Shown: positions 1 to 5,703 of the stretch, one piece after another
Layout: each line of letters begins with the position of its first letter
How positions within the stretch are numbered: the first letter of the stretch is position 1
NCBI GenBank assembly: GCA_964468755.1
Contig: CAYXWH010000041.1
Coordinates: 1-17,257 of the forward strand
Reading direction: 5' to 3'
Origin: CAYXWH01 sp964468755
GTDB taxonomy: Bacteria > Chloroflexota > Dehalococcoidia > Dehalococcoidales > RBG-16-60-22
DNA: 17,257 nucleotides
The notes under the pieces: model-generated
What the model was told of the DNA's origin: nothing
Databases searched by the model: none
The model's input: the letters and a program-made list of their open reading frames with translations, nothing else
Made by a program: the position numbers and the translations under genes

Positions 1-199
1 TAAACAGCAGGGCGAGCTTGTCTCCGTCTCGGCGGTGTATGCTGAGCGGGCGGCGCAAAATGGTATCGTCGCCGCAGCGCACCATGACGAACTGCCCCGG
101 CCTGGCTCCACTGGCTATTTCCGGGGAACTCAGCCAGATGATATAGCTCCCCGGCATGAATTCACCGGCGGCGCTAACGGGAGCGTTATGATGTTTCAT
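1..199 (-). CDS. pyrK: Dihydroorotate dehydrogenase electron-transfer subunit PyrK, N-terminal fragment cut by the window edge
   Basis: The minus strand is open from an ATG at 199 to the window edge (66 codons, no stop). The product begins MKHHNAPVSAAGEF and contains GQFVMVRCG followed by LRRPLSIHR. This is the start of the FAD-binding ferredoxin-reductase fold of PyrK, where the RPLSI segment binds flavin. In the family, PyrK passes electrons between NAD and the PyrD subunit of type 1B dihydroorotate dehydrogenase through FAD and a 2Fe-2S cluster; the cysteines of that cluster would lie beyond the edge. An AAGGAGAG ribosome binding site lies a few bases before the ATG. The gene is read in the same direction as pyrR-pyrB-pyrC, which supports the call. 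PyrD is expected further left. A general ferredoxin-reductase is the alternative, but the operon context argues against it. Confidence 0.85.
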   Translation of the reverse strand, partial: MKHHNAPVSAAGEFMPGSYIIWLSSPEIASGARPGQFVMVRCGDDTILRRPLSIHRRDGDKLALLF

Positions 200-245
200 G
201 CTGGCTCTCCTTTATCCGGTATTCGGTCGGGGGGTTGGGCGGTCG

Positions 246-332
246 TTTTCTACCTCACCCCCTGTGTCCCCCTCTCCTTCAAAGGAGAGGGGGAGGATGT
301 GGGAGAGGGGCTGCGCCCCTCTAGAACTCCCC
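246..332 (+). repeat. Palindromic repeat, copy A (direct orientation)
   Basis: The first 51 bp (246-296) match copy B (1050-1100) at 49 positions. It contains a perfect 13-bp inverted repeat (267-279 with 282-294), then a short spacer and a second hairpin with 7-bp arms (304-310 with 316-322; arm agagggg, loop ctgcg), ending in agaactcccc. It lies between the membrane-protein gene and pyrK. No uracil run follows either hairpin in the minus-strand transcript, so it is not a typical intrinsic terminator. It looks like a REP- or MITE-type non-coding repeat. Confidence 0.8.
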
Positions 333-352
333 CTTTCAAGACTTCAGAGGGT

Positions 353-1048
353 TTATTCATCAAGCTTTTTAGCCCTTTTAAAAAGTATAACTATAAAGAC
401 TATAATTGAAATCACAGTTAATATAAAAGCGGCCGTATTATAATCATAATAAAATAGAGAGGATATACCTCCTAACCAAACTAGTGTCCATAAGCTAAAT
501 AGTGTGTAAAGTATTCCTGTATAATGCCAACTGCTTGAGAATTCGTATTTGGGGAATCTCTGGTCACAGTCATATCTCATCTTTTCCCACCATTCGGGAC
601 TCTTGTAGTCAAGAAGCATATCAATATCTGCCTTTTTGTCTGAATCAGTTATTTTTCCTTTGAATTTCCCTTCCCCTATCCAGTTGTCTGTTCCATGAAC
701 CCGCCAACTCGCCCGCATTCCCAGTTCACTTTCTATTTCTCGCATTCGCATAAAATTAATTTGCTGAAGAAAAGCGACCCTTTTCCCCCAGCCCTTGAGG
801 AAATAAAGAATAAGCAAAACTGCTATGCTAATCACGCATGTGATTATGCCAAGTAAACAACTATATTTATTGGACGAAAAGGCATATATCAATGCGCCAA
901 GTAAAACAGAACTGAAACCAATAAATATACTGGTAAGCGTCCAGTAACTTGTAGACTGCTGACTGTTATAGTGCTGGCATACCTGATATTCCGTAAGCCA
1001 TGCTTGTCTTCGCAAGTCTTGTAATTGTTGTTGTCTATCGTTTGTCAT
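353..1048 (-). CDS. Hypothetical protein with four predicted membrane helices, inserted in the pyr operon
   Basis: The product is 231 aa from ATG 1048 (MTNDRQQQLQDLRRQ). Hydrophobic segments lie at about residues 36-56, 63-84, 177-199 and 204-224. Between the two pairs is a roughly 90-residue hydrophilic region with a charged stretch QINFMRMREIESELGMR near 96-112 and a WW pair near 153. The reading frame stays open upstream to an ATG at 1138, but those 30 codons translate palindromic repeat copy B and are unlikely to be native. GAGGT at the edge of that repeat lies about 8-9 nt before ATG 1048. The gene is visibly AT-richer than pyrC and pyrB and sits between repeat copies A and B, which suggests it was acquired. 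I do not recognise the family. The paired-helix layout loosely recalls SLATT/S-4TM type proteins, but I cannot support that from motifs. Confidence 0.7.
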   Translation of the reverse strand: MTNDRQQQLQDLRRQAWLTEYQVCQHYNSQQSTSYWTLTSIFIGFSSVLLGALIYAFSSNKYSCLLGIITCVISIAVLLILYFLKGWGKRVAFLQQINFMRMREIESELGMRASWRVHGTDNWIGEGKFKGKITDSDKKADIDMLLDYKSPEWWEKMRYDCDQRFPKYEFSSSWHYTGILYTLFSLWTLVWLGGISSLFYYDYNTAAFILTVISIIVFIVILFKRAKKLDE

Positions 1049-1049
1049 C

Positions 1050-1136
1050 TTTTCTACCTCACCCCCTTGGTCCCCCTCTCCTTCAAAGGAGAGGGGGAGG
1101 CTTTTGAAAGAGGGGCGCAGCCCCTCTAGACTCCCC
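1050..1136 (+). repeat. Palindromic repeat, copy B (direct orientation)
   Basis: It has the same architecture as copy A: 13-bp inverted repeat arms at 1071-1083 and 1086-1098, then a second hairpin with arms 1109-1115 and 1121-1127. The arms of the second hairpin match copy A, but the loop reads cgcag, the reverse complement of the copy A loop ctgcg. On the minus strand the outer edge of this repeat (gtgaggtaga) places a GAGGT ribosome binding site just before ATG 1048 of the membrane-protein gene. Confidence 0.8.
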
Positions 1137-1178
1137 ATATTAAATTTTGTCTTGCTCCTTACTCTTCTCCCTCCACTC

Positions 1179-1263
1179 GGGAGAGTTTTAGAGAGGCTTC
1201 GCCTCTCTTGCTAATTCTTCCCCTTCCCCTCACAGGGGAAGGGGACACAGGGGATGGGGTCAC
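1179..1263 (-). repeat. Palindromic repeat, copy C (inverted orientation, diverged)
   Basis: Read on the minus strand this has the same order of parts as copies A and B: a tgaccccatcccctgtgtcc lead-in, a long hairpin with perfect 11-bp arms (1220-1230 with 1234-1244), a spacer, a second hairpin with 8-bp arms (1190-1197 with 1201-1208, loop ttc on the plus strand) and a trailing actctccc. The arms differ in sequence from A and B but keep complementarity. It lies in the 192-bp stretch between the start of the open frame at 1138 and the pyrC stop. Confidence 0.65.
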
Positions 1264-1267
1264 CAGT

Positions 1268-1298
1268 AAAAAGGGGCGAAGCCCCCTTGAAACTCACC
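1268..1298 (+). repeat. Palindromic repeat, copy D (second-hairpin half only)
   Basis: The sequence aaggggcgaagccccctt followed by gaaactcacc matches the second hairpin and tail of copies A and B (aggggcgcagcccct, then agactcccc). The long first hairpin is missing. It could also act as an RNA end or processing site just after pyrC, but no T-run follows it in the minus direction. Confidence 0.5.
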
Positions 1299-1330
1299 AT
1301 TAAAACCGGTAGCGCTCGCTTTGACATTGC

Positions 1331-2638
1331 TTACAGCTTTATGTCTATCTTGATTGACTGGTGCTGATAGACCAGTTCCCCCTGGTAAAGGGTAGCCATG
1401 ACCATGCCCCGCAGCGTGGTCCCGGCGAGCGGGGTGTTCTTGCCTCTGGAGGCGAATGCACCGGGTTCTACCTGCCATTCCTGGTCAGGGTCGAAGATGG
1501 TAATATCGGCGGGAGTGCCTACCGCCAGCGTGCCCGGCGCGGCATCACCGAGGACCCTGGCCGGCTCCGAGGTCAGTTTGGCAATGAGCGTAACCAGAGG
1601 CAGTTGACCGTCATGCACCAGGCCCATCAGGCTGCCCAGCGCCGTCTCCAGCCCGCTGATGCCAAAGGCAGCCCGGGTGAAGTCAACCTGTTTATCCGAC
1701 CCGGTGTGGGGGGCGTGGTCGGTAGCGATGGCGTCAATAGCTCCGTCGTTCAGCCCCTGGATGAGCGCGTCGATATCGCGCCGGGCCCTCAGCGGCGGGT
1801 TGACCTTGAAACTGGTGTCATCGCCGGTGATTCGTTCCTGGGTAAGGGTCAGGTGGTGGGGGGTTACCTCGGCGGTCACGTTGATGCCAGCCTCCTTGCC
1901 CATACGGATGAGCTCCACCGAGCCGGCGGAGCTGACATGGGCAATATGCAGGTGGCCCCCGGTGAGATGGGCGAGAGCGAGGTCGCGGGCAATCATGATT
2001 TCCTCGGCAGCCGCCGGCATTCCGCGAAGCCCCAGTCGGGTTGCCAGTACGCCGGCGTTCATCTGACCGCCGGCAGTGAGGTCTTTCTCTTCGCAGTGGT
2101 TGATTACCGGTAGCCCGGAGGCACGACTGTACCTCAGGGCCTGGAGCATCAGGGCCGGGCTGCTCACCGGCTCACCGTCATCACTGAAGGCGACCGCCCC
2201 GGCTGTCGCCAGGGTATCCAGGTCGGCAAGTTCCTCGCCTTTCCTGCCCCGGGAGACACAGCCTATCGGCAGCACGCGGACACAGCCTTCTTCCCGGGCA
2301 ATCGACTTCACGTTCTCGATGCCTTCTCTGCTGTCCAGCGGCGGTTCGGTATTGGGCATGCAGCACACCGTGGCAAAGCCGCCTCTGGCCGCCGCCCGGG
2401 TGCCGGTGGCGATGGTCTCTTTCGCCTCGAATCCGGGCTGTCTCAGGTGGCAGTGGAGGTCAATCAGGCCGGGACAGACGATAAGGCCCTGCGCCGGCAG
2501 CGCCGCATAGTCCTCCTGTGCCGGAAGCTCACTCCCCCACCAGGAGATTTTGCCCCCGGTTATCAGCAGGTTGCCGACCTCGTCAATCTTTTGGGCGGGA
2601 TCAATGATGCGACCGCCCTGAATCAGTAGCGACTTCAT
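1331..2638 (-). CDS. pyrC: Dihydroorotase
   Basis: This zinc amidohydrolase cyclises N-carbamoyl-aspartate to dihydroorotate, the third step of UMP synthesis. From ATG 2638 it has 435 residues starting MKSLLIQGGRIIDP, the usual family start. Metal-site motifs are all present: DLHCH (His62, His64), FSDDG (about Asp153), NHCEE (His181), HIAHVSS (His234) and ATDHAPH (Asp307). The substrate-side motif MPNTEP is at about 94-99. Length and motifs fit the class I bacterial dihydroorotases. The open frame extends 8 codons further to an ATG at 2662 that overlaps the pyrB stop (ATGTATGA). That start lacks a Shine-Dalgarno but could be used by translational coupling. I prefer 2638, with a GAGGA about 13 nt upstream. 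The gene follows pyrB by 16 nt in the same operon. Confidence 0.95.
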   Translation of the reverse strand: MKSLLIQGGRIIDPAQKIDEVGNLLITGGKISWWGSELPAQEDYAALPAQGLIVCPGLIDLHCHLRQPGFEAKETIATGTRAAARGGFATVCCMPNTEPPLDSREGIENVKSIAREEGCVRVLPIGCVSRGRKGEELADLDTLATAGAVAFSDDGEPVSSPALMLQALRYSRASGLPVINHCEEKDLTAGGQMNAGVLATRLGLRGMPAAAEEIMIARDLALAHLTGGHLHIAHVSSAGSVELIRMGKEAGINVTAEVTPHHLTLTQERITGDDTSFKVNPPLRARRDIDALIQGLNDGAIDAIATDHAPHTGSDKQVDFTRAAFGISGLETALGSLMGLVHDGQLPLVTLIAKLTSEPARVLGDAAPGTLAVGTPADITIFDPDQEWQVEPGAFASRGKNTPLAGTTLRGMVMATLYQGELVYQHQSIKIDIKL

Positions 2639-2654
2639 TTTACGGCGACCATCC

Positions 2655-4040
2655 TCATACATAATGGCTCGGTTTAAAACCTTGAGCCTCGGCTGCCTCC
2701 GCCGAGTCGAAAATAATCAGGTTCTCAAGCCGGATTTTTCGAATGAGAGGGCTATCCGCCCCGTGGTACTTCTTGGTCTCGGCTCTCCCTTCGTGCCATT
2801 CGGCGCTGGCAATGTATTTCGGCTCGAACCCGTGCTCACAGTAGATACATCTCAGGGTCAACGGCTGGTCATTGACTATCTTGAATTCGGGCTTGAGGTA
2901 CTTGGTCTCGGTTTCCTGTATGGAGACGCAGCGCGGGTTCGGGCATTTGATACCGGACTCACGCCGGTATACGGGATAGTCCACTTCCCGGGCGGTCATT
3001 GCTTCTTTGGGTGGGGAAACTTCCCGGTTACCCAGTAATGAGGCAACGAGTGCCATGCGTATCGGTACCCCCCTGGCTGCCTGGGTGAAATATTTACTCC
3101 TCGGGTCGGCATCCAGTTCGTGCGCCAGTTCATCAACGCGGGGCAGCGGGTGCATCACCAGGGTACTGCGGAAGGCTTTACCTTTCAGCAGTTTTTTATC
3201 AACGACCGGATAGCCGTTCTTCATTTCCAGGTTCTTCTCGGCATCGGTAAAGCGCTCTTTCTGGGGGCGGGTGACGTAGAGAGCGTCGACCCCTCTGTTG
3301 AGCTCAACTTGAATATTCACGTCGGGCATCATAGCCAGCTGGTGGGGGCTGCTCGGTGTGATGTAAATGGCGTCGAGCGGGGAGAGGTCTTCCGTAGCCT
3401 GTGCTTCGTAGCGCTCCAGTTCACCGCCGTATTCTTTGATGAGCTTATCGACAACATGCTCGGGCACTTCCAGTCCCGGAGTGGGGAAGAAAAAGATGTT
3501 GGCTCCGAATTTCGCCAGTGCGAAGATGAGGGAATGGGTCGTTCGCCCGTATTTCAGGTCGCCCCACAAGGCGATGTTCAGTCCCCTGATGGCACCTCGC
3601 TCTTTCTGGATGGTATACAGGTCGCACAGGGTCTGGGTGGGGTGCTGGTGCCCGCCGTCACCGGCGTTTATCACCGGTACACCGGCGTAGTCGGCGACCA
3701 CTTTGGCAGCGCCCTCCCACGGGTGCCGGATGACAATAATGTCGGCATAGCTGCCCACCACCCTCGCCATATCGGCGATGCTTTCTCCTTTGGCGAGTGA
3801 GGTTGCCCCGACATCGGAGGCGGTGATAACATTGCCGCCAAGCCGGTACATGGCGGTCTCAAAGGAGAGCCGTGTCCTGGTGCTCGGCTCGAAGAACAGG
3901 CTGGCCATTATTTTCCCCCGGCAGACCCCGAATTGACTGTCCATGGAGCCGGCCATCTCGTCAGCCACCAGGAATAGCGCCTCTATTTCGGCGGTGGATA
4001 AATCGTCGATAGTTACCAGGCTTCTATTGGTCACTGTCAT
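2655..4040 (-). CDS. pyrB: Aspartate carbamoyltransferase with C-terminal PyrI-like zinc region and Ada-like tail
   Basis: It catalyses carbamoyl phosphate plus aspartate to N-carbamoyl-aspartate. From ATG 4040 it has 461 residues, against about 300-310 for ordinary PyrB. The catalytic part (1-340) has the carbamoyl-phosphate motif STRTR (53-57), SLAKGES (Lys84), HPTQ (133-136) and HPLPRVDE (297-304). It is followed by IKCPNPRCVSIQ and LRCIYCEHGF: four cysteines at 366, 371, 398 and 401, spaced Cx4C-x26-Cx2C as in the zinc domain of the regulatory chain PyrI. No PyrI allosteric nucleotide domain precedes it. The last 40 residues (KYHGADSP, IRKIRLENLIIFDS, AEAQGFKPS) resemble the Ada/YHxxxC zinc motif with its cysteines lost. 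An ideal GGAGG lies 7 nt before ATG 4040. An upstream ATG at 4094 lies deep inside pyrR and is rejected. The start overlaps pyrR by 17 nt. Confidence 0.93.
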   Translation of the reverse strand: MTVTNRSLVTIDDLSTAEIEALFLVADEMAGSMDSQFGVCRGKIMASLFFEPSTRTRLSFETAMYRLGGNVITASDVGATSLAKGESIADMARVVGSYADIIVIRHPWEGAAKVVADYAGVPVINAGDGGHQHPTQTLCDLYTIQKERGAIRGLNIALWGDLKYGRTTHSLIFALAKFGANIFFFPTPGLEVPEHVVDKLIKEYGGELERYEAQATEDLSPLDAIYITPSSPHQLAMMPDVNIQVELNRGVDALYVTRPQKERFTDAEKNLEMKNGYPVVDKKLLKGKAFRSTLVMHPLPRVDELAHELDADPRSKYFTQAARGVPIRMALVASLLGNREVSPPKEAMTAREVDYPVYRRESGIKCPNPRCVSIQETETKYLKPEFKIVNDQPLTLRCIYCEHGFEPKYIASAEWHEGRAETKKYHGADSPLIRKIRLENLIIFDSAEAAEAQGFKPSHYV

Positions 4041-4632
4041 AACCGCTCCTCCGCTGATTGGTGATTTGGTTGGTGATTTCCCGACTGGTTTCATGGTAAG
4101 CCGGGCTGATGATGGCTACCTCGTCTGAGCCGTCGGTTTCCACCAGGCTCACCCGTATATCCTCATGCCGGGAGCTGGGTATGTTCTTGCCGACATAATC
4201 GGCCCGTATCGGCATCTCCCGGTGTCCGCGGTCGACAAGGACCGCCAGTTGAATTGACAGCGGGCGCCCCAGGTCAATCAGGGTGTCTATGGCGGCGCGG
4301 ACGCTGCGCCCGGTATAAAGGACGTCGTCCACCAGCACGATGGACCGGCTATCGATATTCACCGGAATTTCAGTACGGTGGATAAGGTTACGGGTTTCCA
4401 GGTAGGGGAGGTCATCCCGGTGGCGGCTGAAATCCAGGGTACCGACGGGTATCTCGGCGTTCTCAAAACTTTCCAGGTTGTCGGCTAACCGCCGGGCAAG
4501 CGGCACGCCGCGGGTGTGAATGCCGACCAGTATCAGGCGGTCAGCGCTCTTGTTACGCTCGATAATCTCGTGAGCGATACGAGCCAGGGTCCGCCGGATG
4601 TTCTCCTGGCTCATGATAATCTTCTTAGACAT
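4024..4632 (-). CDS. pyrR: PyrR, pyrimidine operon regulator / uracil phosphoribosyltransferase
   Basis: It has 202 residues with the phosphoribosyltransferase fold. The PRPP-binding signature VLVDDVLYTGRS is at 99-110, and the PyrR-type opening MSQENIRRTLARIAHEIIERN and LDFSRHRDD (67-74) are present. In the family, UMP-bound PyrR binds a conserved loop in the pyr leader RNA and lowers downstream expression; it also has weak uracil phosphoribosyltransferase activity. A matching RNA loop is present in this gene's own leader. AGGAGG lies 8 nt before the ATG. The C-terminal tail after about residue 180 (with ITNQ twice) is longer than usual, and the DNA encoding it carries the pyrB ribosome binding site and start. 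It is the first gene of pyrR-pyrB-pyrC. Confidence 0.96.
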   Translation of the reverse strand: MSKKIIMSQENIRRTLARIAHEIIERNKSADRLILVGIHTRGVPLARRLADNLESFENAEIPVGTLDFSRHRDDLPYLETRNLIHRTEIPVNIDSRSIVLVDDVLYTGRSVRAAIDTLIDLGRPLSIQLAVLVDRGHREMPIRADYVGKNIPSSRHEDIRVSLVETDGSDEVAIISPAYHETSREITNQITNQRRSGYDSDQ

Positions 4633-4639
4633 AAAAACA

Positions 4640-4665
4640 ACCTCCTGCCACCGCTGACAAGAGGT
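4640..4665 (-). promoter_or_regulatory. SD-sequestering hairpin in the pyrR leader (possible terminator)
   Basis: In the minus-strand RNA, ACCTCTTG (4658-4665) can pair with CAGGAGGT (4640-4647) over 8 bp with one G-U pair and a 10-nt loop. The 3' arm is the pyrR Shine-Dalgarno itself, and TGTTTTT follows directly before the ATG. It could therefore block translation initiation, or act as a weak intrinsic terminator. Its 5' arm overlaps GGACC (4663-4667), which can alternatively pair with GGTCC (4713-4717) next to the PyrR loop. Confidence 0.6.
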
Positions 4666-4693
4666 CCGATATGGAACTGCTATTATTCATTGT

Positions 4694-4719
4694 TCTCCTT
4701 GCCAGCCTCGCTGGACCGG
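4694..4719 (-). promoter_or_regulatory. PyrR-binding RNA loop in the pyr operon leader
   Basis: The minus strand reads GGTCCAGCGAGGCTGGCAAGG with flanking TTTAA upstream and AGA downstream. This closely matches the known PyrR-binding (anti-antiterminator) loop of Bacillus-type pyr leaders, with core TCCAGxGAGGCT followed by GCAAGG. CCAG and CTGG close a small hairpin (4702-4714) that displays CGAGG. Its place just downstream of the candidate promoter and upstream of pyrR supports autoregulation by PyrR and UMP. Confidence 0.85.
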
Positions 4720-4735
4720 CTTAAAGGTTTTGAAA

Positions 4736-4765
4736 ATTATAGCACAGAAATGATGGGTGTTTCAA
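4736..4765 (-). promoter_or_regulatory. Candidate sigma70-type promoter of the pyr operon
   Basis: On the minus strand a perfect TATAAT (4736-4741) lies 18 bp from TTGAAA (4760-4765). Transcription would start near 4729, giving a leader of about 97 nt that contains the PyrR loop. Confidence 0.75.
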
Positions 4766-4766
4766 T

Positions 4767-4794
4767 ACGTGGCAATAGTAACGTGGCAATAGTA
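4767..4794. repeat. Perfect 14-bp tandem duplication upstream of the pyr promoter
   Basis: The unit acgtggcaatagta occurs twice in a row (4767-4780, 4781-4794). It begins 2 bp upstream of the pyr -35 box and ends just after the GNAT stop codon at 4797. It could be a regulator site or simply a slippage duplication. Confidence 0.8.
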
Positions 4795-4796
4795 GG

Positions 4797-5279
4797 TTAT
4801 TTCAGTGGCTTGTACATTATATGACTTCTTACCGAGTACCCCAGGCTCTGATAAAAGGCGATGGCTCCCTTATTGAAGTCCCAGACGTGGAGTTCAATAT
4901 GGGCCAGTTTTTGGCGTAGTGCCCACTGTTCCGCCTTTTCCATAAGCAGGCGACCGGCTCCACAACGGCGGTACCGGCTGGTTACGGCAACACCGTGTAC
5001 CTCGGCGTAGCGTCTCCGTGCCGTTATCGCCGTGTCCTGTGGCTCTTTAATTATTACGTCAATGAAACCGATAATGTTGCCGTGACATTCAGCGACAAAT
5101 AGAGCGCCGCTGGTATCAGATAGCATGAAATTGATGGCGTCTTTTTTCCGTGGAGCCCCGCCGGCTATCCGGAACATCTCGGGTAATGCCTCATTGTGGT
5201 GAGCCAGAAGCTCAGAGAAGATTTTGGATAGCTCTTTCCGGTCGGCGGAACGGGCTTCTCGAACTAAAATATCCTTCAT
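4797..5279 (-). CDS. GNAT family N-acetyltransferase, substrate unknown
   Basis: This 160-residue protein has the length and layout of a single GNAT domain. Motif A is VHGVAVTSRYRRCGAGRLLMEKA (about 94-116), with the acetyl-CoA pyrophosphate loop RRCGAGR at 104-110. The beta-bulge region ALFVAECHGNIIGFIDV is at 59-75, and the C-terminal motif B pattern NKGAIAFYQSLGYSV is near 136-150. In the family, acetyl-CoA donates an acetyl group to an amine or protein N-terminus; nothing here gives the substrate. The ribosome binding site is weak (an AGG about 9 nt upstream). The gene is on the same strand as pyrR and ends just before the pyr promoter, so read-through is possible but not needed. Confidence 0.85.
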   Translation of the reverse strand: MKDILVREARSADRKELSKIFSELLAHHNEALPEMFRIAGGAPRKKDAINFMLSDTSGALFVAECHGNIIGFIDVIIKEPQDTAITARRRYAEVHGVAVTSRYRRCGAGRLLMEKAEQWALRQKLAHIELHVWDFNKGAIAFYQSLGYSVRSHIMYKPLK

Positions 5280-5368
5280 TGCCTCTAACCTGATGCCGAT
5301 TGATTAAGCTGCATCCGTTTGGTTGGGGTTTGGTAATGTAAACCTGACAATCCTGACATGGTTTTAAA

Positions 5369-5398
5369 ATTGTACCATCATTCGGTAATTCCGGACAA
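5369..5398 (-). promoter_or_regulatory. Candidate promoter of the GNAT gene
   Basis: The minus strand has TTGTCC (5393-5398), an 18-bp spacer and TACAAT (5369-5374). The start would be near 5362, giving a leader of about 80 nt. Confidence 0.5.
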
Positions 5399-5538
5399 TC
5401 TGCCCGGTGGTAAGGGCCCGGCTAAAAGCGTTTCAATAGTACTACCAGTGGTTTCCGGGTGCAATGTGCCAGATATCCTGATTGAAGGAGTGCTACCTGC
5501 TTTTAGCTTTGGCTAGCTTTATTTCGTAGCTGAGTTTG

Positions 5539-5547
5539 TGGTATAAT
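5539..5547 (+). promoter_or_regulatory. Extended -10 promoter, probably for gyrB
   Basis: The sequence TGGTATAAT combines a perfect -10 hexamer (5542-5547) with the TGn extension. The -35 region at the expected distance (TTATTT) is poor, as is common with extended -10 promoters. The transcript would have a leader of about 150 nt before the gyrB ATG. Confidence 0.6.
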
Positions 5548-5703
5548 TATATAGTTTAATGAGTACCAGTTTGACATCACCAAGTGCAGGCAGCCGGCAA
5601 ACCTTTCCGGTAGCTAATGCCTTTGTTTTCCCGCCAGTTATACTAAGTACCGGCCTTCGCCTTTCCTTGATTATCGCGGCAGGCAGGTGGTAAGCGAGTC
5701 CAG

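Larger units (their letters stand above)
5280..5703. other. 424-bp divergent intergenic region between GNAT and gyrB
   Basis: No coding region is convincing here; the one open frame that starts here on the minus strand lacks a good start and composition. It holds the candidate GNAT promoter on the minus strand, a short direct repeat of tgacaatcc-type sequence in the GNAT leader (tgtcagg twice on the minus strand), and the gyrB promoter and long leader on the plus strand. I saw no RNA gene or strong hairpin. Confidence 0.6.

Noticed and set aside
35..409. A 124-codon plus-strand open frame at the left edge
   Set aside because: It runs antisense to pyrK and then through palindromic repeat copy A, so it is not a plausible gene.
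246..1298. A CRISPR array, suggested by several similar palindromes in one kilobase
   Set aside because: The units are not regularly spaced, occur in both orientations, differ in arm sequence, and have no spacers or cas genes.
246..1298. Intrinsic terminators for pyrC or the membrane-protein gene at the repeat hairpins
   Set aside because: The stems are strong, but no T-run follows them in the minus-strand direction.
1260..1478. A 72-codon minus-strand open frame over the end of pyrC and repeat copy D
   Set aside because: It is out of frame with pyrC and translates repeat sequence; no start signal.
1361..2113. A 250-codon open frame on the plus strand opposite pyrC
   Set aside because: It is antisense to a protein with complete dihydroorotase motifs and shows no domain or ribosome binding site.
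3120..3800. A 226-codon open frame on the plus strand opposite pyrB
   Set aside because: It is a shadow of the aspartate carbamoyltransferase gene, with no family features.
5571..5599. A perfect TTGACA (5571-5576) as the gyrB -35 box
   Set aside because: No acceptable -10 hexamer lies 16-18 bp downstream; the extended -10 at 5539-5547 is a better candidate.
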